In this document: positions 27,376 to 36,567 of the stretch, in pieces | Numbering within the stretch: the first letter of the stretch is position 1 | How the letters are laid out: each line of letters starts with the position of its first letter | Origin: DATFES01 sp035457725 | Lineage (GTDB): Bacteria; Pseudomonadota; Alphaproteobacteria; CACIAM-22H2 | Direction: 5' to 3' | NCBI GenBank assembly: GCA_035457725.1 | Contig: DATIBC010000111.1 | Location: 1 to 64,000 of the forward strand | Length of the DNA stretch: 64,000 nt | Made by a program: the position numbers and the translations under genes | The notes under the pieces: generated by a model | Told to the model about the DNA's origin: nothing | What the model saw: the letters and a program-made list of their open reading frames with translations, nothing else | Database searches by the model: none

Positions 27376-28542
27376 CTAGTTCGTCACGACCGGTTCGAAG
27401 CCTGCCTTGGTCAGCGCCTCGGCGCGTGCCTTGATCCAGCCGTCATAGAATGCCTTCTCGTCGGCGGGTCCGGTCTTGGCGTATCCGTCCCAAGCTTTGG
27501 CGAGAACATCCTGCCGCTGAACGAGCCGGTCGTTGTGTGCCTGGAACTCCGGCTTCCAGACGCCGATCTCCTTCAGATAACCGATGGCGCCGTCGTGGAA
27601 CGGCATCACCCAGTCATAAACCTGGCGCTTGATGTCCCAGCCATTGTTGCCGGGAGCGCCATCCTTATAATCATTGAAGAAATCGACCATCGCCTTGGTC
27701 ATGCTGTAGGTGAGCGCCGCGTCCTGGCTCTGGTAGGTGATTAGTACGGGATAGGGGTACGTCGCGCCTTCGACTGGATTGTCCTTCGACAAGGTCGCGC
27801 CCTCGGTGCCCATGAACGGCACGAAAAACGGCGCGATCTTGCGCATGCGATCCCAGCCCGCCTTGTCGTCGTGCGGAAACCGCGGCAAGTGCAGGCCGCG
27901 CGGCGAGGCGGCGACCTTGAAGGCCAGCCCCGATATGGTCGACGAAAACGCCGCATCGGCCTGGTTGTTGATGATGCCGTCCATCGCCGCCCCAAAACCG
28001 CCGAACTCGACCTTGGTCACGTCGCTCCAGGTGAGGTTGGCGAAGGCCAGCATCGCGGTGATGTTCTGATTGAGCGAGGGAGCGCCGGCCACCCACGCGA
28101 CGCGTTTTCCCTTGATGTCGTAAATCGTCTTGATGTTGGCGTCCTTCGCCGTGTGGATCGTCAGCAAGGCGTCGGAATTGTTGAGCAGCAGCATGCGCAG
28201 CCGCTGCGGTCCCCAATCCTTGGCCCCGAACTCATACAGCCCTTCTTGCGCCAGATAGCTGCCGCCGACGCCGTTGGCCGAGAAATGGACCTTGTTTTCG
28301 CGCAAGGGCAGGTTGCGCGAAATGTCGTTCTTCCCGGGAAGTACGCGGAGATTGACCCCGAGCCGGGTTTTGAGCGAGTTGCCGATCGCCACCGCCTGAT
28401 TGTAGCCGCCCGAGCCGACGTCGTAGGCGGTCCATGCCAGCGTCTCCGGGAGCTTGATGTCGGCGGCGCGCGCGCCGGCCGCAAGGGCGACCGAAGCGAT
28501 AATCCCCAGCGTGAATGGAACGATGCGTGTTCGGTTGCTCAT
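27376..28542 (-). CDS. TAXI-family TRAP transporter solute-binding protein
   Basis: A 388-residue periplasmic binding protein with a Sec signal (MSNRTRIVPFTLGIIASVAL... cleavage after ARA near 27). The TAXI hallmarks are AWTAYDVGSGGYNQAVAIGNSL, the glycine-rich loop GVNLRVLPGKND, and the IKGKRVAWVAGAPSLNQNI segment. TAXI proteins deliver organic anions to a fused 4TM-12TM TRAP permease using an ion gradient. Start ATG at 28542 is fixed by GGGAGG. The permease gene ends 46 nt upstream and the beta-oxidation genes follow, which suggests a carboxylic-acid ligand. Confidence 0.9.
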   Translation of the reverse strand: MSNRTRIVPFTLGIIASVALAAGARAADIKLPETLAWTAYDVGSGGYNQAVAIGNSLKTRLGVNLRVLPGKNDISRNLPLRENKVHFSANGVGGSYLAQEGLYEFGAKDWGPQRLRMLLLNNSDALLTIHTAKDANIKTIYDIKGKRVAWVAGAPSLNQNITAMLAFANLTWSDVTKVEFGGFGAAMDGIINNQADAAFSSTISGLAFKVAASPRGLHLPRFPHDDKAGWDRMRKIAPFFVPFMGTEGATLSKDNPVEGATYPYPVLITYQSQDAALTYSMTKAMVDFFNDYKDGAPGNNGWDIKRQVYDWVMPFHDGAIGYLKEIGVWKPEFQAHNDRLVQRQDVLAKAWDGYAKTGPADEKAFYDGWIKARAEALTKAGFEPVVTN

Positions 28543-28588
28543 GCGTACCTCCCGATTGATGTTGGTTGTCCAATTCCTGCAGTTCTCA

Positions 28589-30628
28589 TTATTGGCCAGA
28601 CGGCGCGCTCCCAGCCTCGGCCAAACCCGCCGTGGGCCGTCGTCGCCAGCGCGCCAGCGCACAGGCGGGCAGCCCCAGCCCAAGCGCGATCAGCGACAGT
28701 TCGACGTGGTCGAGACCTACTCCGGAACCTCCCGGGAGAGCAAACAACAAACCCGAAGCAAACAGCAACAGGCGCGCCAGCCCGCCGATTGGCGACGCAT
28801 CGATGCGCCCGGCGCCGATGAGATAACCTTGGAGCGCCGCGCCGATGAACCAAATCCCGATCACCGCGGTCGCAAAGACGAACGCCACTTCCCACGCCGG
28901 CCCATGAAGAATGAGCGCCGGGTTGAGAACGAAGAAGAACGGCACGAAGTACATGATCGAACCCATGCGCATCGCTTCGAAACCGATCTTGAAGGGACTA
29001 CAGCGGGCGAGTGGCGCCGCGGCGAACGCCGCCAGCGCGACCGGCGGGGTGATGAACGACACCATGCCCCAATACATGATGAAAAGGTGGACCGCGAGCG
29101 GATCCATTCCCGCCTTGACCAGCGGCGGCGCCAGCACGATGGCGAGAAAGATGTAGCACGCCGTCACCGTCATCCCCATGCCGAAGATGAAGCTGGTCAG
29201 CGCTCCCATCAGCAGCAGGACAAAGGGCGCGCCGCCGGCGAGATAGACCAGGTCGTTGGCGAGCGTTCCGGCGAGGCCGGTGACCGAGAACGCTCCGATG
29301 ATGAAGCCGACGCCCATGAGGATGGCGACGATTTCCGCCAATCCCCGGCCGGTGGCGGCGAGGAACTCGATGAAACGCGCCCAGTTCATGCGATGGCGCG
29401 GCAGGATCTGATTGATCAGCAAAAGGAGGGCGGTGGCATAGAAAGGCGCCAGCGCCTCGCGCGTCTCGTATACCATGAAGAAAACCAGCACCGCGAACAC
29501 GAGGATGTAATACCAGCCCTCTTTGAGGGCGGCGCCAAGACGCGGCAACTCGTCGGCGCGCATGCCGCGTAGTCCCGCGCGCGCCGCGTAAGCGTCGATC
29601 TGGATCATTAGGCCGAGATAGAACAGCACCGCCGGGATCGCGGCGGCGAGCGCGATCTCGCCGTAGGGTCGGCCAAGGAACGACGCCATGACGAAGGCGG
29701 TCGAACCCATCACCGGCGGCATCAGAACCGCCCCGGTCGAGGCGACCGCTTCGACCGCGCCGGCGTATTGCGGCGAGAAGCCGGTTCGCTTCATCGCCGG
29801 GATGGTGACGACGCCGCTCGAGATTACGTTCGAGATGACGCTGCCGCTGATCGATCCCTGCAAGGCGCTGGAAATGACGCCGACCTGCGCCGCGCCGCCG
29901 CGGATGTGGCCGACGAGCGCGAAGGCGACGTCGTTGAAGAACTTGCCGCCGCCCGTGTAATTGAGCGCGACGCCGAACACGATGAATCCGACGACGATCT
30001 CGCCGAACGCCTTCATCGGAATTCCGAATGAGCTTTCGGCGCTGATGATGTGGTAGGCGATGGTGTCGGTGAAGCTCTGCGGAAGTCCGGCGATCGGGCC
30101 GGGCATCTTGTCGGCGAAGACCGGGTAGAACGCGAAGAGGAGGATGATTACGGTGATCGTCCAACCGGCCGTCCGCCGAACCGCCTCGATCACCAGTAGA
30201 CAATAGATCCCGCTGATGGCGATGGCGGTCGCCGGCGCGCCATACTCCCATCCTTCGTTCAAAATGCGCTGGCTGCTCCAGGCGAAATAGACGCCCGCAG
30301 CCAGCGCGAGACCTGCCAGAGCGAGATCGTAGAACGGCGTCGGACGGCGCGCGAGGCTTGTCGCGGCGGGATAAGAAAGAAAGACGATTGGCAAGATGAG
30401 CGCCGCCATCAAATACAGATAGCGGTTCTCAATGAACACGACGCCAACGAAAAGTTGCAGATTGAGCAGTTGATTGACGACGATGAGCGTGGCGACGACG
30501 ATCAGCGCGCAGCTCAAAGCGAGCCGCCACCCCGACAGCCGGCGATACGGCAGCTCCTCGACCATCATCGTGCCGGCCGCCGCGCCGGCAGCATTACCGG
30601 CGCCGCCGGGCGCCAGTGCATCCGCCAT
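28589..30628 (-). CDS. TRAP transporter fused permease (DctQ-DctM type, TAXI system)
   Basis: A 679-residue integral inner-membrane protein with about 16-18 hydrophobic segments. The N-terminal four-helix part replaces DctQ and the remainder is DctM-like, with GAVLMPPVMGSTAFVMASFLG and VSFITPPVALAAFAAAPLA, the paired signatures of TRAP large subunits in fused permeases. Co-occurrence with a TAXI binding protein directly downstream is the standard arrangement. It is the first gene of the leftward import and beta-oxidation operon, with a candidate operator about 70 nt upstream. Confidence 0.92.
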   Translation of the reverse strand: MADALAPGGAGNAAGAAAGTMMVEELPYRRLSGWRLALSCALIVVATLIVVNQLLNLQLFVGVVFIENRYLYLMAALILPIVFLSYPAATSLARRPTPFYDLALAGLALAAGVYFAWSSQRILNEGWEYGAPATAIAISGIYCLLVIEAVRRTAGWTITVIILLFAFYPVFADKMPGPIAGLPQSFTDTIAYHIISAESSFGIPMKAFGEIVVGFIVFGVALNYTGGGKFFNDVAFALVGHIRGGAAQVGVISSALQGSISGSVISNVISSGVVTIPAMKRTGFSPQYAGAVEAVASTGAVLMPPVMGSTAFVMASFLGRPYGEIALAAAIPAVLFYLGLMIQIDAYAARAGLRGMRADELPRLGAALKEGWYYILVFAVLVFFMVYETREALAPFYATALLLLINQILPRHRMNWARFIEFLAATGRGLAEIVAILMGVGFIIGAFSVTGLAGTLANDLVYLAGGAPFVLLLMGALTSFIFGMGMTVTACYIFLAIVLAPPLVKAGMDPLAVHLFIMYWGMVSFITPPVALAAFAAAPLARCSPFKIGFEAMRMGSIMYFVPFFFVLNPALILHGPAWEVAFVFATAVIGIWFIGAALQGYLIGAGRIDASPIGGLARLLLFASGLLFALPGGSGVGLDHVELSLIALGLGLPACALARWRRRPTAGLAEAGSAPSGQ

Positions 30629-30696
30629 TCGCCGCCTCCCCTCCGATCGGTGCGGCGGGCGAGGCGCCGCGGATCGGGTGTCTTGCTTTCATATTA

Positions 30697-30717
30697 GCGA
30701 TGGATCATGTCCATCGC
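30697..30717. promoter_or_regulatory. Perfect inverted repeat upstream of the TRAP/beta-oxidation operon
   Basis: GCGATGGA and TCCATCGC are exact reverse complements around TCATG, centred about 80 nt upstream of the permease start codon. The position and symmetry fit an operator for a dimeric TetR-, GntR- or MarR-type repressor that would sense the acyl-CoA or acid. No such regulator gene is adjacent, so this is a candidate only. Confidence 0.4.
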
Positions 30718-30802
30718 CGCGGATTCTCGATCGCGCGCGAGCATAGCATCGCACCAATAGGCCGTTAACCGCAAAGCGCGTCCGAATTTTGAGCGGAAGG
30801 GC

Positions 30803-32362
30803 TCAGCCGATTGGGGCCTTTTGGCGCGCGCTGCACGCCAATTCGCGAAGCTGGCGCTTGAGCACCTTTCCTGTTGGGCTCGCCGGGAGGCTTTCGAGGA
30901 TGACGATTTCGCTCGGGCGCTTGTAGGCCGCAAGTCGCTCGGCCGCGTGCCGCGCGAGATCGGCGATACCGATTGTGGCGCCAGGGCGAAGCTCGACGAA
31001 CGCGACGACTTCCTCGTTACCCTCAACCGGGCGACCGACCACCGCGCATTGCGTCACGTCGGGATGACTGACGATGGCGGCCTCGACATCGGGCGGATAG
31101 ACGTTGAAGCCCGACCGAATGATCAGTTCGCGCGTCCGCCCGACGATATGGATCGAACCCGACCGATCGACGCGCGCCAGATCGCCGGTATTGAGCCAGC
31201 GGTCGGCGGTAAGAATCTCGGCGGTCGCACGCGGGTCGCGAAAGTAGCCTTTCATCACGTTGGGGCCGCGGACCCAGAGTTGTCCCACCTCGCCTTCTCG
31301 CACGGGCGCGCGCGTTTCGACGTCGCGCAGCTCGATGGCGATTCCCGGGATCGGCGGACCGGTAGAGCTGTCGCGCTTGGGGTCGTCCATGCGGGTTTGC
31401 GACACGGTCGGAGCGCATTCGGTCAGGCCATATCCGTTGTGCAACGGCATTCCGAAGGCCTTCTCCACGCGCCCCTTTAGCGCCGGATCGAGCGGCGAAC
31501 CGCCCGCCGATATGTATCGTATTTTCGGCAGCCGTAGCGTTATTTCGTGGGCGGACAAGTGCTCGAGGATGCGGGCGTACATCGCCGGAACACCCTGGAA
31601 CACGGTGGTCTCCCGGCTCAGCGCCGCGATCGCCGCTTCGGCCGAAAAGCGCGCAACGAGGTCGATCGATGCGCCGGCATGCAGCGTCGCCAGAAGCATC
31701 GAGGCGAGGCCGAAGACGTGCGAGATCGGCAGCGCGCCGTAGACTCGGTCGGCGGGCGTAATCTCGCGCAACCGCGCCGAGGTCGCGGCGATGAACAACA
31801 GATTGCGCTGGGTCAGCATTACCGCCTTGGGCGTGCCTGTCGTGCCCGACGTGTAGATCAGCGCCGCGACGCCGTCGCGCGGATCGCCAGGCGCAGGTTC
31901 CGCCGCGGCCTGCGGCCGATGGAGCGCAACCACGCCGCCGAGCGATGCCGGCCCTTGATCGGCGGCCGCCAACCGCCGCCGATGCGCGTCGGCATCGGAC
32001 GACGCCCCGCTGGTGAATGCGACCAACCGCGGGTCGGCATGCGCGACGATCGCGTCGATCTCGTTGGGCGCCAGCCGGGCGTTGACGGCGGCGGCCCACG
32101 CGCCGCAGCGCGCGGCGGCAAAAATCAGGGCCACCAACGCGCGACAGTTTTCATTGACGATCATGATACGGTCGCCAGGCCCGACCCCGCGCTGCGCTAC
32201 CCATGTTTGCGCCTCATCGATCGCGCGGGCCAATGCGGCGTATGTCCAGTCCACGCCTGCGTCGCGCAACGCCGGCGCGTGCGGCGTGGCACGCGCCCAA
32301 CGCGACGGCAAGTCGGCGATCGTGTGCGCCATCATCGCCGGGAGTTGGTCGTCATCGCTCAT
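30803..32362 (-). CDS. AMP-dependent acyl-CoA synthetase
   Basis: A 519-residue ANL ligase. The P-loop is IYTSGTTGTPKAVMLTQRN near 170, A5 NGYGLTECAPTVS near 305, A8 WLNTGDLARVDRSG and the catalytic Lys SPTGKVLKRQLREL near the end. The start MSDDDQLPAMMAH at 32362 is chosen because upstream codons of the same frame lie antisense to the next gene. It is divergent from the BKACE operon and may supply or receive CoA esters for it. Substrate unknown. Confidence 0.9.
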   Translation of the reverse strand: MSDDDQLPAMMAHTIADLPSRWARATPHAPALRDAGVDWTYAALARAIDEAQTWVAQRGVGPGDRIMIVNENCRALVALIFAAARCGAWAAAVNARLAPNEIDAIVAHADPRLVAFTSGASSDADAHRRRLAAADQGPASLGGVVALHRPQAAAEPAPGDPRDGVAALIYTSGTTGTPKAVMLTQRNLLFIAATSARLREITPADRVYGALPISHVFGLASMLLATLHAGASIDLVARFSAEAAIAALSRETTVFQGVPAMYARILEHLSAHEITLRLPKIRYISAGGSPLDPALKGRVEKAFGMPLHNGYGLTECAPTVSQTRMDDPKRDSSTGPPIPGIAIELRDVETRAPVREGEVGQLWVRGPNVMKGYFRDPRATAEILTADRWLNTGDLARVDRSGSIHIVGRTRELIIRSGFNVYPPDVEAAIVSHPDVTQCAVVGRPVEGNEEVVAFVELRPGATIGIADLARHAAERLAAYKRPSEIVILESLPASPTGKVLKRQLRELACSARQKAPIG

Positions 32363-32503
32363 GGTCGCGCTTCGCCTGCATGCCGCCGCCGCCAGAAAAC
32401 TTTTGCCACGAACCTTTCCACCCCCTAACTTCACGGTCAAGCCGGGAGCCCCGGAAACGCGGCATTGCCGCCACAAATGTCTCGCGACGCGATTGAGAAA
32501 CGT

Positions 32504-33385
32504 ATGGCTCAGAAGGTGATCATTTCCTGCGCGCTCACCGGCAGCGGGGACACGGTGGACAAGAATCCCGCGGTACCGGTGACCCCCGAACAGATCGCCC
32601 GTTCGGCGCTCGACGCGCGCGCCGCCGGCGCCGCCATCGTCCATATCCATGTCCGCGATCCGGGCACCGGAAAAGCCAGCCGCGACCCGGCGCTTTATCG
32701 CGAGGTCGTGACGCGGATTCGCGACGCGGGAAGCGACGTCATCATCAACCTTACAACCGGCGCCGGCGCGCGGTTCGTGCCGGGGGATAACGATCCGCGT
32801 ACGCCCGCCGCCGGAACGACGTTGACCACGCCCAACGAGCGGGTGGCGCATGTCGAGGAGTTGCGCCCCGAAATCTGCAGCCTCGATATGGGCAGCATGA
32901 ATTTCGGCCAGCACGTCTTCGTCAATACGCCGAAGCATCTGCAGGTGATGGCGCGAGCCGCGAAGTCCGCCGGCGTCAAGCCGGAGCTTGAAGTATTCGA
33001 GGCCGGGCATATCCGCCTCGCGCGACACATGATCGAGCAAGGCGACATCGCGGCCCCGGCATTGTTCCAGATTTGTCTCGGCATCCCGTGGGGCGCGCCG
33101 GCCGATCCGGCGTCGATGACGTACATGCGCGATCAGCTTCCTCCGGGGAGCCAGTGGGCCGCCTTTGGAATTTCGAGCCAGCAGTTTCCGATGGTCGCAC
33201 AAGCCGTGCTGCTTGGCGGCCACGTGCGTGTCGGCCTCGAGGACAATCTCTACCTCGAGCGCGGCGTACTCGCGCCGAGCAACGCGGCGCTCGTCGAAAA
33301 GGCCGTCGACATCGTTACTTTGCTCGGCGCCAGCGCGGCCAGTCCGGGCGAGACGCGCGATATCCTCAATCTGCCGCAACGCTGA
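32504..33385 (+). CDS. BKACE-family beta-keto acid cleavage enzyme
   Basis: A 293-residue member of the 3-keto-5-aminohexanoate cleavage enzyme family (formerly DUF849). These zinc enzymes react a beta-keto acid with acetyl-CoA to give acetoacetate and a new CoA ester. Visible are the opening VIISCALTGSGDTVDKNPAVPVTPEQIA, the zinc ligands in IVHIHVRDP (His47 and His49), the LEVFEAGHI glutamate segment, and GHVRVGLEDNLYLERG near the C-terminus. The start is uncertain: 32504 is preferred, with in-frame ATGs at 32477 and 32465. It is first in a tight five-gene operon. Family members differ widely in substrate (aminated, carnitine-derived, hydrophobic or charged keto acids). Confidence 0.92.
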   Translation: MAQKVIISCALTGSGDTVDKNPAVPVTPEQIARSALDARAAGAAIVHIHVRDPGTGKASRDPALYREVVTRIRDAGSDVIINLTTGAGARFVPGDNDPRTPAAGTTLTTPNERVAHVEELRPEICSLDMGSMNFGQHVFVNTPKHLQVMARAAKSAGVKPELEVFEAGHIRLARHMIEQGDIAAPALFQICLGIPWGAPADPASMTYMRDQLPPGSQWAAFGISSQQFPMVAQAVLLGGHVRVGLEDNLYLERGVLAPSNAALVEKAVDIVTLLGASAASPGETRDILNLPQR

Positions 33386-33396
33386 GCCCCTGACTC

Positions 33397-34158
33397 ATGA
33401 TCACGGCCGATTTGCGCGGCAAAACCATGCTGGTGACGGGCGGCGCGTCGGGCATCGGCCTAGCGGCGGCCGGGATGTTCGCCAGGTGCGGCGCGAAGGT
33501 CGCGTTGAATCATCTATCGGACGATCCGCGCGGCCCGGCGGAAATCTCCCGAATGCGCGCGTCGGGGCTGGACGTCGTCGCCGCGCCGGGCGACGTCGGC
33601 GATCCGATCGCGGCGCGCCGCATGGTTGGCGATGCGATGCGGTCGCTCGGCCGACTTGATTTCTTGCTGAACAACGCCGGCACGCCGGGCGCCGAGAGGC
33701 CGTTCGATCCCCACGACCTGTCGGCAATGAGCGAGCCGTTGTGGCAGCGCCTTCTCGGCGTCAACCTGCTTGGACCCTTTCGCTGCGTCGAAGCGGCGGC
33801 GCCGCACCTGCGGTCGACGCGCGGGGCGATCGTGAATACCGCGTCGATCGCCGGTCTTGGGGGCCAGGCAAGCAGCATGGCGTATGCCGCGACCAAGGCG
33901 GCCTTGATCAATCTGACGCGCAATCTCGCCCGCGCCTTGGCGCCCGAGATACGCGTTAACGCCGTGGCGCCTGGCTTGGTCGATTCGCCGTGGACTAAAA
34001 ATTGGCCGCAAGCCCGCAAGCAGGCGTCCGTCGCCGGCACGATGCTCAAGCGCATGTGCGCCCCCGACGACGTCGCCGAGGCCATGCTCTATCTGTGCGC
34101 CGGCGCGGCCTTTGTCACCGGCCACACGCTGGTCGTCGATGGCGGACGCTCGTATTGA
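33397..34158 (+). CDS. SDR oxidoreductase in the BKACE operon
   Basis: A 253-residue classical SDR with TGGASGIGLAAAGMFA near residue 14, LLNNAGTPG near 90, catalytic Ser in NTASIAGLGG, Tyr/Lys in YAATKAALINLT near 163, and VVDGGRSY at the end. It starts 11 nt after the BKACE stop. A plausible role is oxidation of a beta-hydroxy acid to the beta-keto acid used by BKACE; this is inferred from position. Confidence 0.9.
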   Translation: MITADLRGKTMLVTGGASGIGLAAAGMFARCGAKVALNHLSDDPRGPAEISRMRASGLDVVAAPGDVGDPIAARRMVGDAMRSLGRLDFLLNNAGTPGAERPFDPHDLSAMSEPLWQRLLGVNLLGPFRCVEAAAPHLRSTRGAIVNTASIAGLGGQASSMAYAATKAALINLTRNLARALAPEIRVNAVAPGLVDSPWTKNWPQARKQASVAGTMLKRMCAPDDVAEAMLYLCAGAAFVTGHTLVVDGGRSY

Positions 34159-34159
34159 G

Positions 34160-35824
34160 ATGACGTTGAACGCCGCGCAAGCGCTGGTCGCCACTTTGCG
34201 CCACCATGGCGTCGATCGCGCGTTTTGCGTGCCGGGAGAGAGTTATCTGCCGGTGCTCGACGCGCTCGGCGCACAAACGGCGATCCAGCTCGTCACCTGC
34301 AGGCACGAGAGCGGCGCCGGCTACATGGCGGTCGCCGACGCCAAGCTCACGGGCGGCCCCGGAGTCGTCTTCGTTAGCCGCGGCCCTGGCGCGACCAATG
34401 CGTCGATCGCGGTGCACACCGCCGAACAGGACGGCGTGCCCCTCCTGTTGTTCGTAGGCCAGGTGCCACGCCGCGATATCGGCCGTGGCGCGTTCCAGGA
34501 AATCGACTACGCGCGCATGTTCGGCGGCATCGCCAAGCAGATCATCGTTGCGAACGATCCGGACCGGATGTCGGCCGATGTCGCCGAAGCGATGCGGACT
34601 TCGCAGCAAGGCACCCCCGGGCCGGTCATCGTCGTGCTTCCAGAAGACGTGCTCCCTGAGCCCAGCCACGGAGCGATCGCAGCCCTCCCGGCGGACAAAG
34701 CCGCGCCGCCGGAGCGCGATAAGCTCGATGCCATCGCGTCGGCGGTGCGTGGCGCCGAGCGGCCGCTGCTCATCGCCGGTGGCGGGGTCTCCAGTCGCGA
34801 GGGCCGCGCGGCGTTGAAGCTTGCCTCCGAGGCGTTGGCGATTCCGGTCGTGCCGACATTCAAGCGGCAGGATCTGTTCCCCAACACTCACCCGAACTAC
34901 GGCGGTTATCTCGGCTTCAAAATCCCCAAGGCGCAGGTCGATCTGCTGCAAGAGGCGGACGTGATCCTCGCCGTCGGTACGCGGCTCGGCGACGTGACCA
35001 CGCAGGGTTACACGTTTCCCGCCGCCCCGCGCCCGCGGCAGACCTTGATCCATGTCCACGCCGACCCGGCGGTGCTCGGCCGCGTTTACCAGACGGACCA
35101 TGCGGTGGTCGGCGATCCCGTGACGTTTCTCGAACGACTCGCGACGATTCGACTCAACCCCAGTGCGGCGCGCGCGGCCTGGCGCGCACTGCTTCACGAC
35201 CGCGTCGAAGCGATCATGCAATGGCGCGCCCCCGACGCGCCGGGCGACGGCGTGGTTTTCGGCGAGATCGTCGCCGCGCTCAAGCAGCGGCTTGCGCCCG
35301 ATGCGATCTTGATAACCGACGCGGGAAACTTTTCGACCTGGGTGCACCGGTACTTTCCGTTCGGTGAACGGCATGTCTTGATCGGAGCGGTCTCGGGAGC
35401 CATGGGCATGGGCGTGCCTGCGGCGGTCGCCGCTGGCATGCGATCGCCTGGCCGCCAGATCGTCAGCTTCGTCGGCGACGGCGGGTTTCTCATGACCGGA
35501 AACGAACTCGCCACCGCAATTCAGTATCGCGTACCGGTGCGGCTTTTCGTCTCCAACAATTGCAGCTATGGCACCATTCGCATGCACCAGGAGAAGTATT
35601 TTCCCGGACGCGTCGTCGCCACCGAGCTGCGCAATCCCGACTTCGCCAAACTCGCCGAGGCGTTCGGCGCGCGCGGCATGTCGATCGGCGATGCGAGCGA
35701 GGTCGCCGCGGTCGTCGATGCGGCGTTGCGTCACGACGGGCCGGTGGTCGTCGATGTGCGCACGAGCCTCCGTCACATATCCTCCTACGCGACCATCGAC
35801 GATCTGCGGGCGTTCTCTGGATGA
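34160..35824 (+). CDS. Thiamine-diphosphate-dependent enzyme, acetolactate-synthase-like
   Basis: A 554-residue ThDP enzyme of the acetolactate synthase/benzoylformate decarboxylase superfamily. The cofactor-activating Glu is in TCRHESGAGYMAVADA near 50, the central domain is present, and the ThDP/Mg motif runs from FVGDGGFLMTGNELATAIQY to SNNCSYGT near 450-475. It starts 1 nt after the SDR stop and overlaps the next SDR by 4 nt. Family members decarboxylate or ligate 2-oxo acids. Its presence with a BKACE and a hydrolase is not explained by a pathway I know; it is probably not biosynthetic ALS, since no small subunit gene is adjacent. Confidence 0.88.
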   Translation: MTLNAAQALVATLRHHGVDRAFCVPGESYLPVLDALGAQTAIQLVTCRHESGAGYMAVADAKLTGGPGVVFVSRGPGATNASIAVHTAEQDGVPLLLFVGQVPRRDIGRGAFQEIDYARMFGGIAKQIIVANDPDRMSADVAEAMRTSQQGTPGPVIVVLPEDVLPEPSHGAIAALPADKAAPPERDKLDAIASAVRGAERPLLIAGGGVSSREGRAALKLASEALAIPVVPTFKRQDLFPNTHPNYGGYLGFKIPKAQVDLLQEADVILAVGTRLGDVTTQGYTFPAAPRPRQTLIHVHADPAVLGRVYQTDHAVVGDPVTFLERLATIRLNPSAARAAWRALLHDRVEAIMQWRAPDAPGDGVVFGEIVAALKQRLAPDAILITDAGNFSTWVHRYFPFGERHVLIGAVSGAMGMGVPAAVAAGMRSPGRQIVSFVGDGGFLMTGNELATAIQYRVPVRLFVSNNCSYGTIRMHQEKYFPGRVVATELRNPDFAKLAEAFGARGMSIGDASEVAAVVDAALRHDGPVVVDVRTSLRHISSYATIDDLRAFSG

Positions 35825-36540
35825 ATCCGGTCACGCTGATCACCGGCGCTTCGCGCGGCATCGGGCTCGGCATCGCCCGCCGCCTGGCGCATGACGGCCA
35901 CCAGGTGGTCAACCTGTCGCGCTCGAACCCTCCGGCGGATTTTCCCGGCGTCAGCTACGCCGTCGATCTTGCCGACGCCGACGCCGCGCGGCGCGTCCTC
36001 GCCGCGGCGGTGCAAAAGCACGCCGTCGACAATCTGATCAATAATGCGGCGATGATTCGCGTCGATTCGCTGGAAAAGATCAGCCCTGATGACCTGCGGC
36101 GGCAGGTCGACCTCAACATCGGCGCGGCGATGCTCTGCGCGCAAGCCGTGCTGCCGTCGATGCGCGCCAAGCGGCGCGGCCGCATCGTCAACATCGGCAG
36201 CCGCGCCGCGCTCGGCAAGGAGGGCCGCTCCATCTACGGCGCGACCAAGGCGGCCATCGCCTCGCTGACGCGCACTTGGGCGCTGGAGTTGGCGCGCGAC
36301 GGGATCACCGTCAACGCGATAGCTCCGGGGCCGATCGAGACCGAGTTGTTTCGCGCGAACAGCCCGGCGGATAGTCCGCAAGTCAAGTCGCTCATCGCCG
36401 CAGTGCCGGTGGGGCGGATCGGCCAGCCGGCGGATGTCGCCGCCGCCACGGCTTTTTTCTTGTCCGACGAGGCGTCGTTCATCACCGGGCAGGTGCTGTA
36501 CGTGTGCGGCGGGCTCAGCATCTACTCCGCGCCGATGTAG
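35821..36540 (+). CDS. SDR oxidoreductase (second) in the BKACE operon
   Basis: A 239-residue SDR: TGASRGIGLGIARRLAHDG near 8, NLINNAAMI near 78, catalytic Ser in NIGSRAALG, Tyr/Lys in YGATKAAIASLTRTWA near 140, and GQVLYVCGGLSIY at the end. The ATG overlaps the ThDP enzyme stop (ATGA). The loop after the second strand (NLSRSNPPADF) lacks an acidic residue and has Arg, which leans towards NADP. It probably acts on an aldehyde or keto product of the ThDP enzyme, by position only. Confidence 0.9.
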   Translation: MNPVTLITGASRGIGLGIARRLAHDGHQVVNLSRSNPPADFPGVSYAVDLADADAARRVLAAAVQKHAVDNLINNAAMIRVDSLEKISPDDLRRQVDLNIGAAMLCAQAVLPSMRAKRRGRIVNIGSRAALGKEGRSIYGATKAAIASLTRTWALELARDGITVNAIAPGPIETELFRANSPADSPQVKSLIAAVPVGRIGQPADVAAATAFFLSDEASFITGQVLYVCGGLSIYSAPM

Positions 36541-36567
36541 CACGCGATATCGAGGAAGGATTTGCGC

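Noticed and set aside
28454..29572. A 372-codon rightward frame opposite the TRAP permease
   Set aside because: Antisense to a gene rich in membrane helices, which typically produces charged shadow frames in GC-rich DNA.
32363..33379. N-terminal extension that would turn the CoA ligase at 30803 into an 858-residue protein
   Set aside because: The extra 339 codons lie antisense to the clear BKACE gene and have no domain character; the ligase family starts at 32362.
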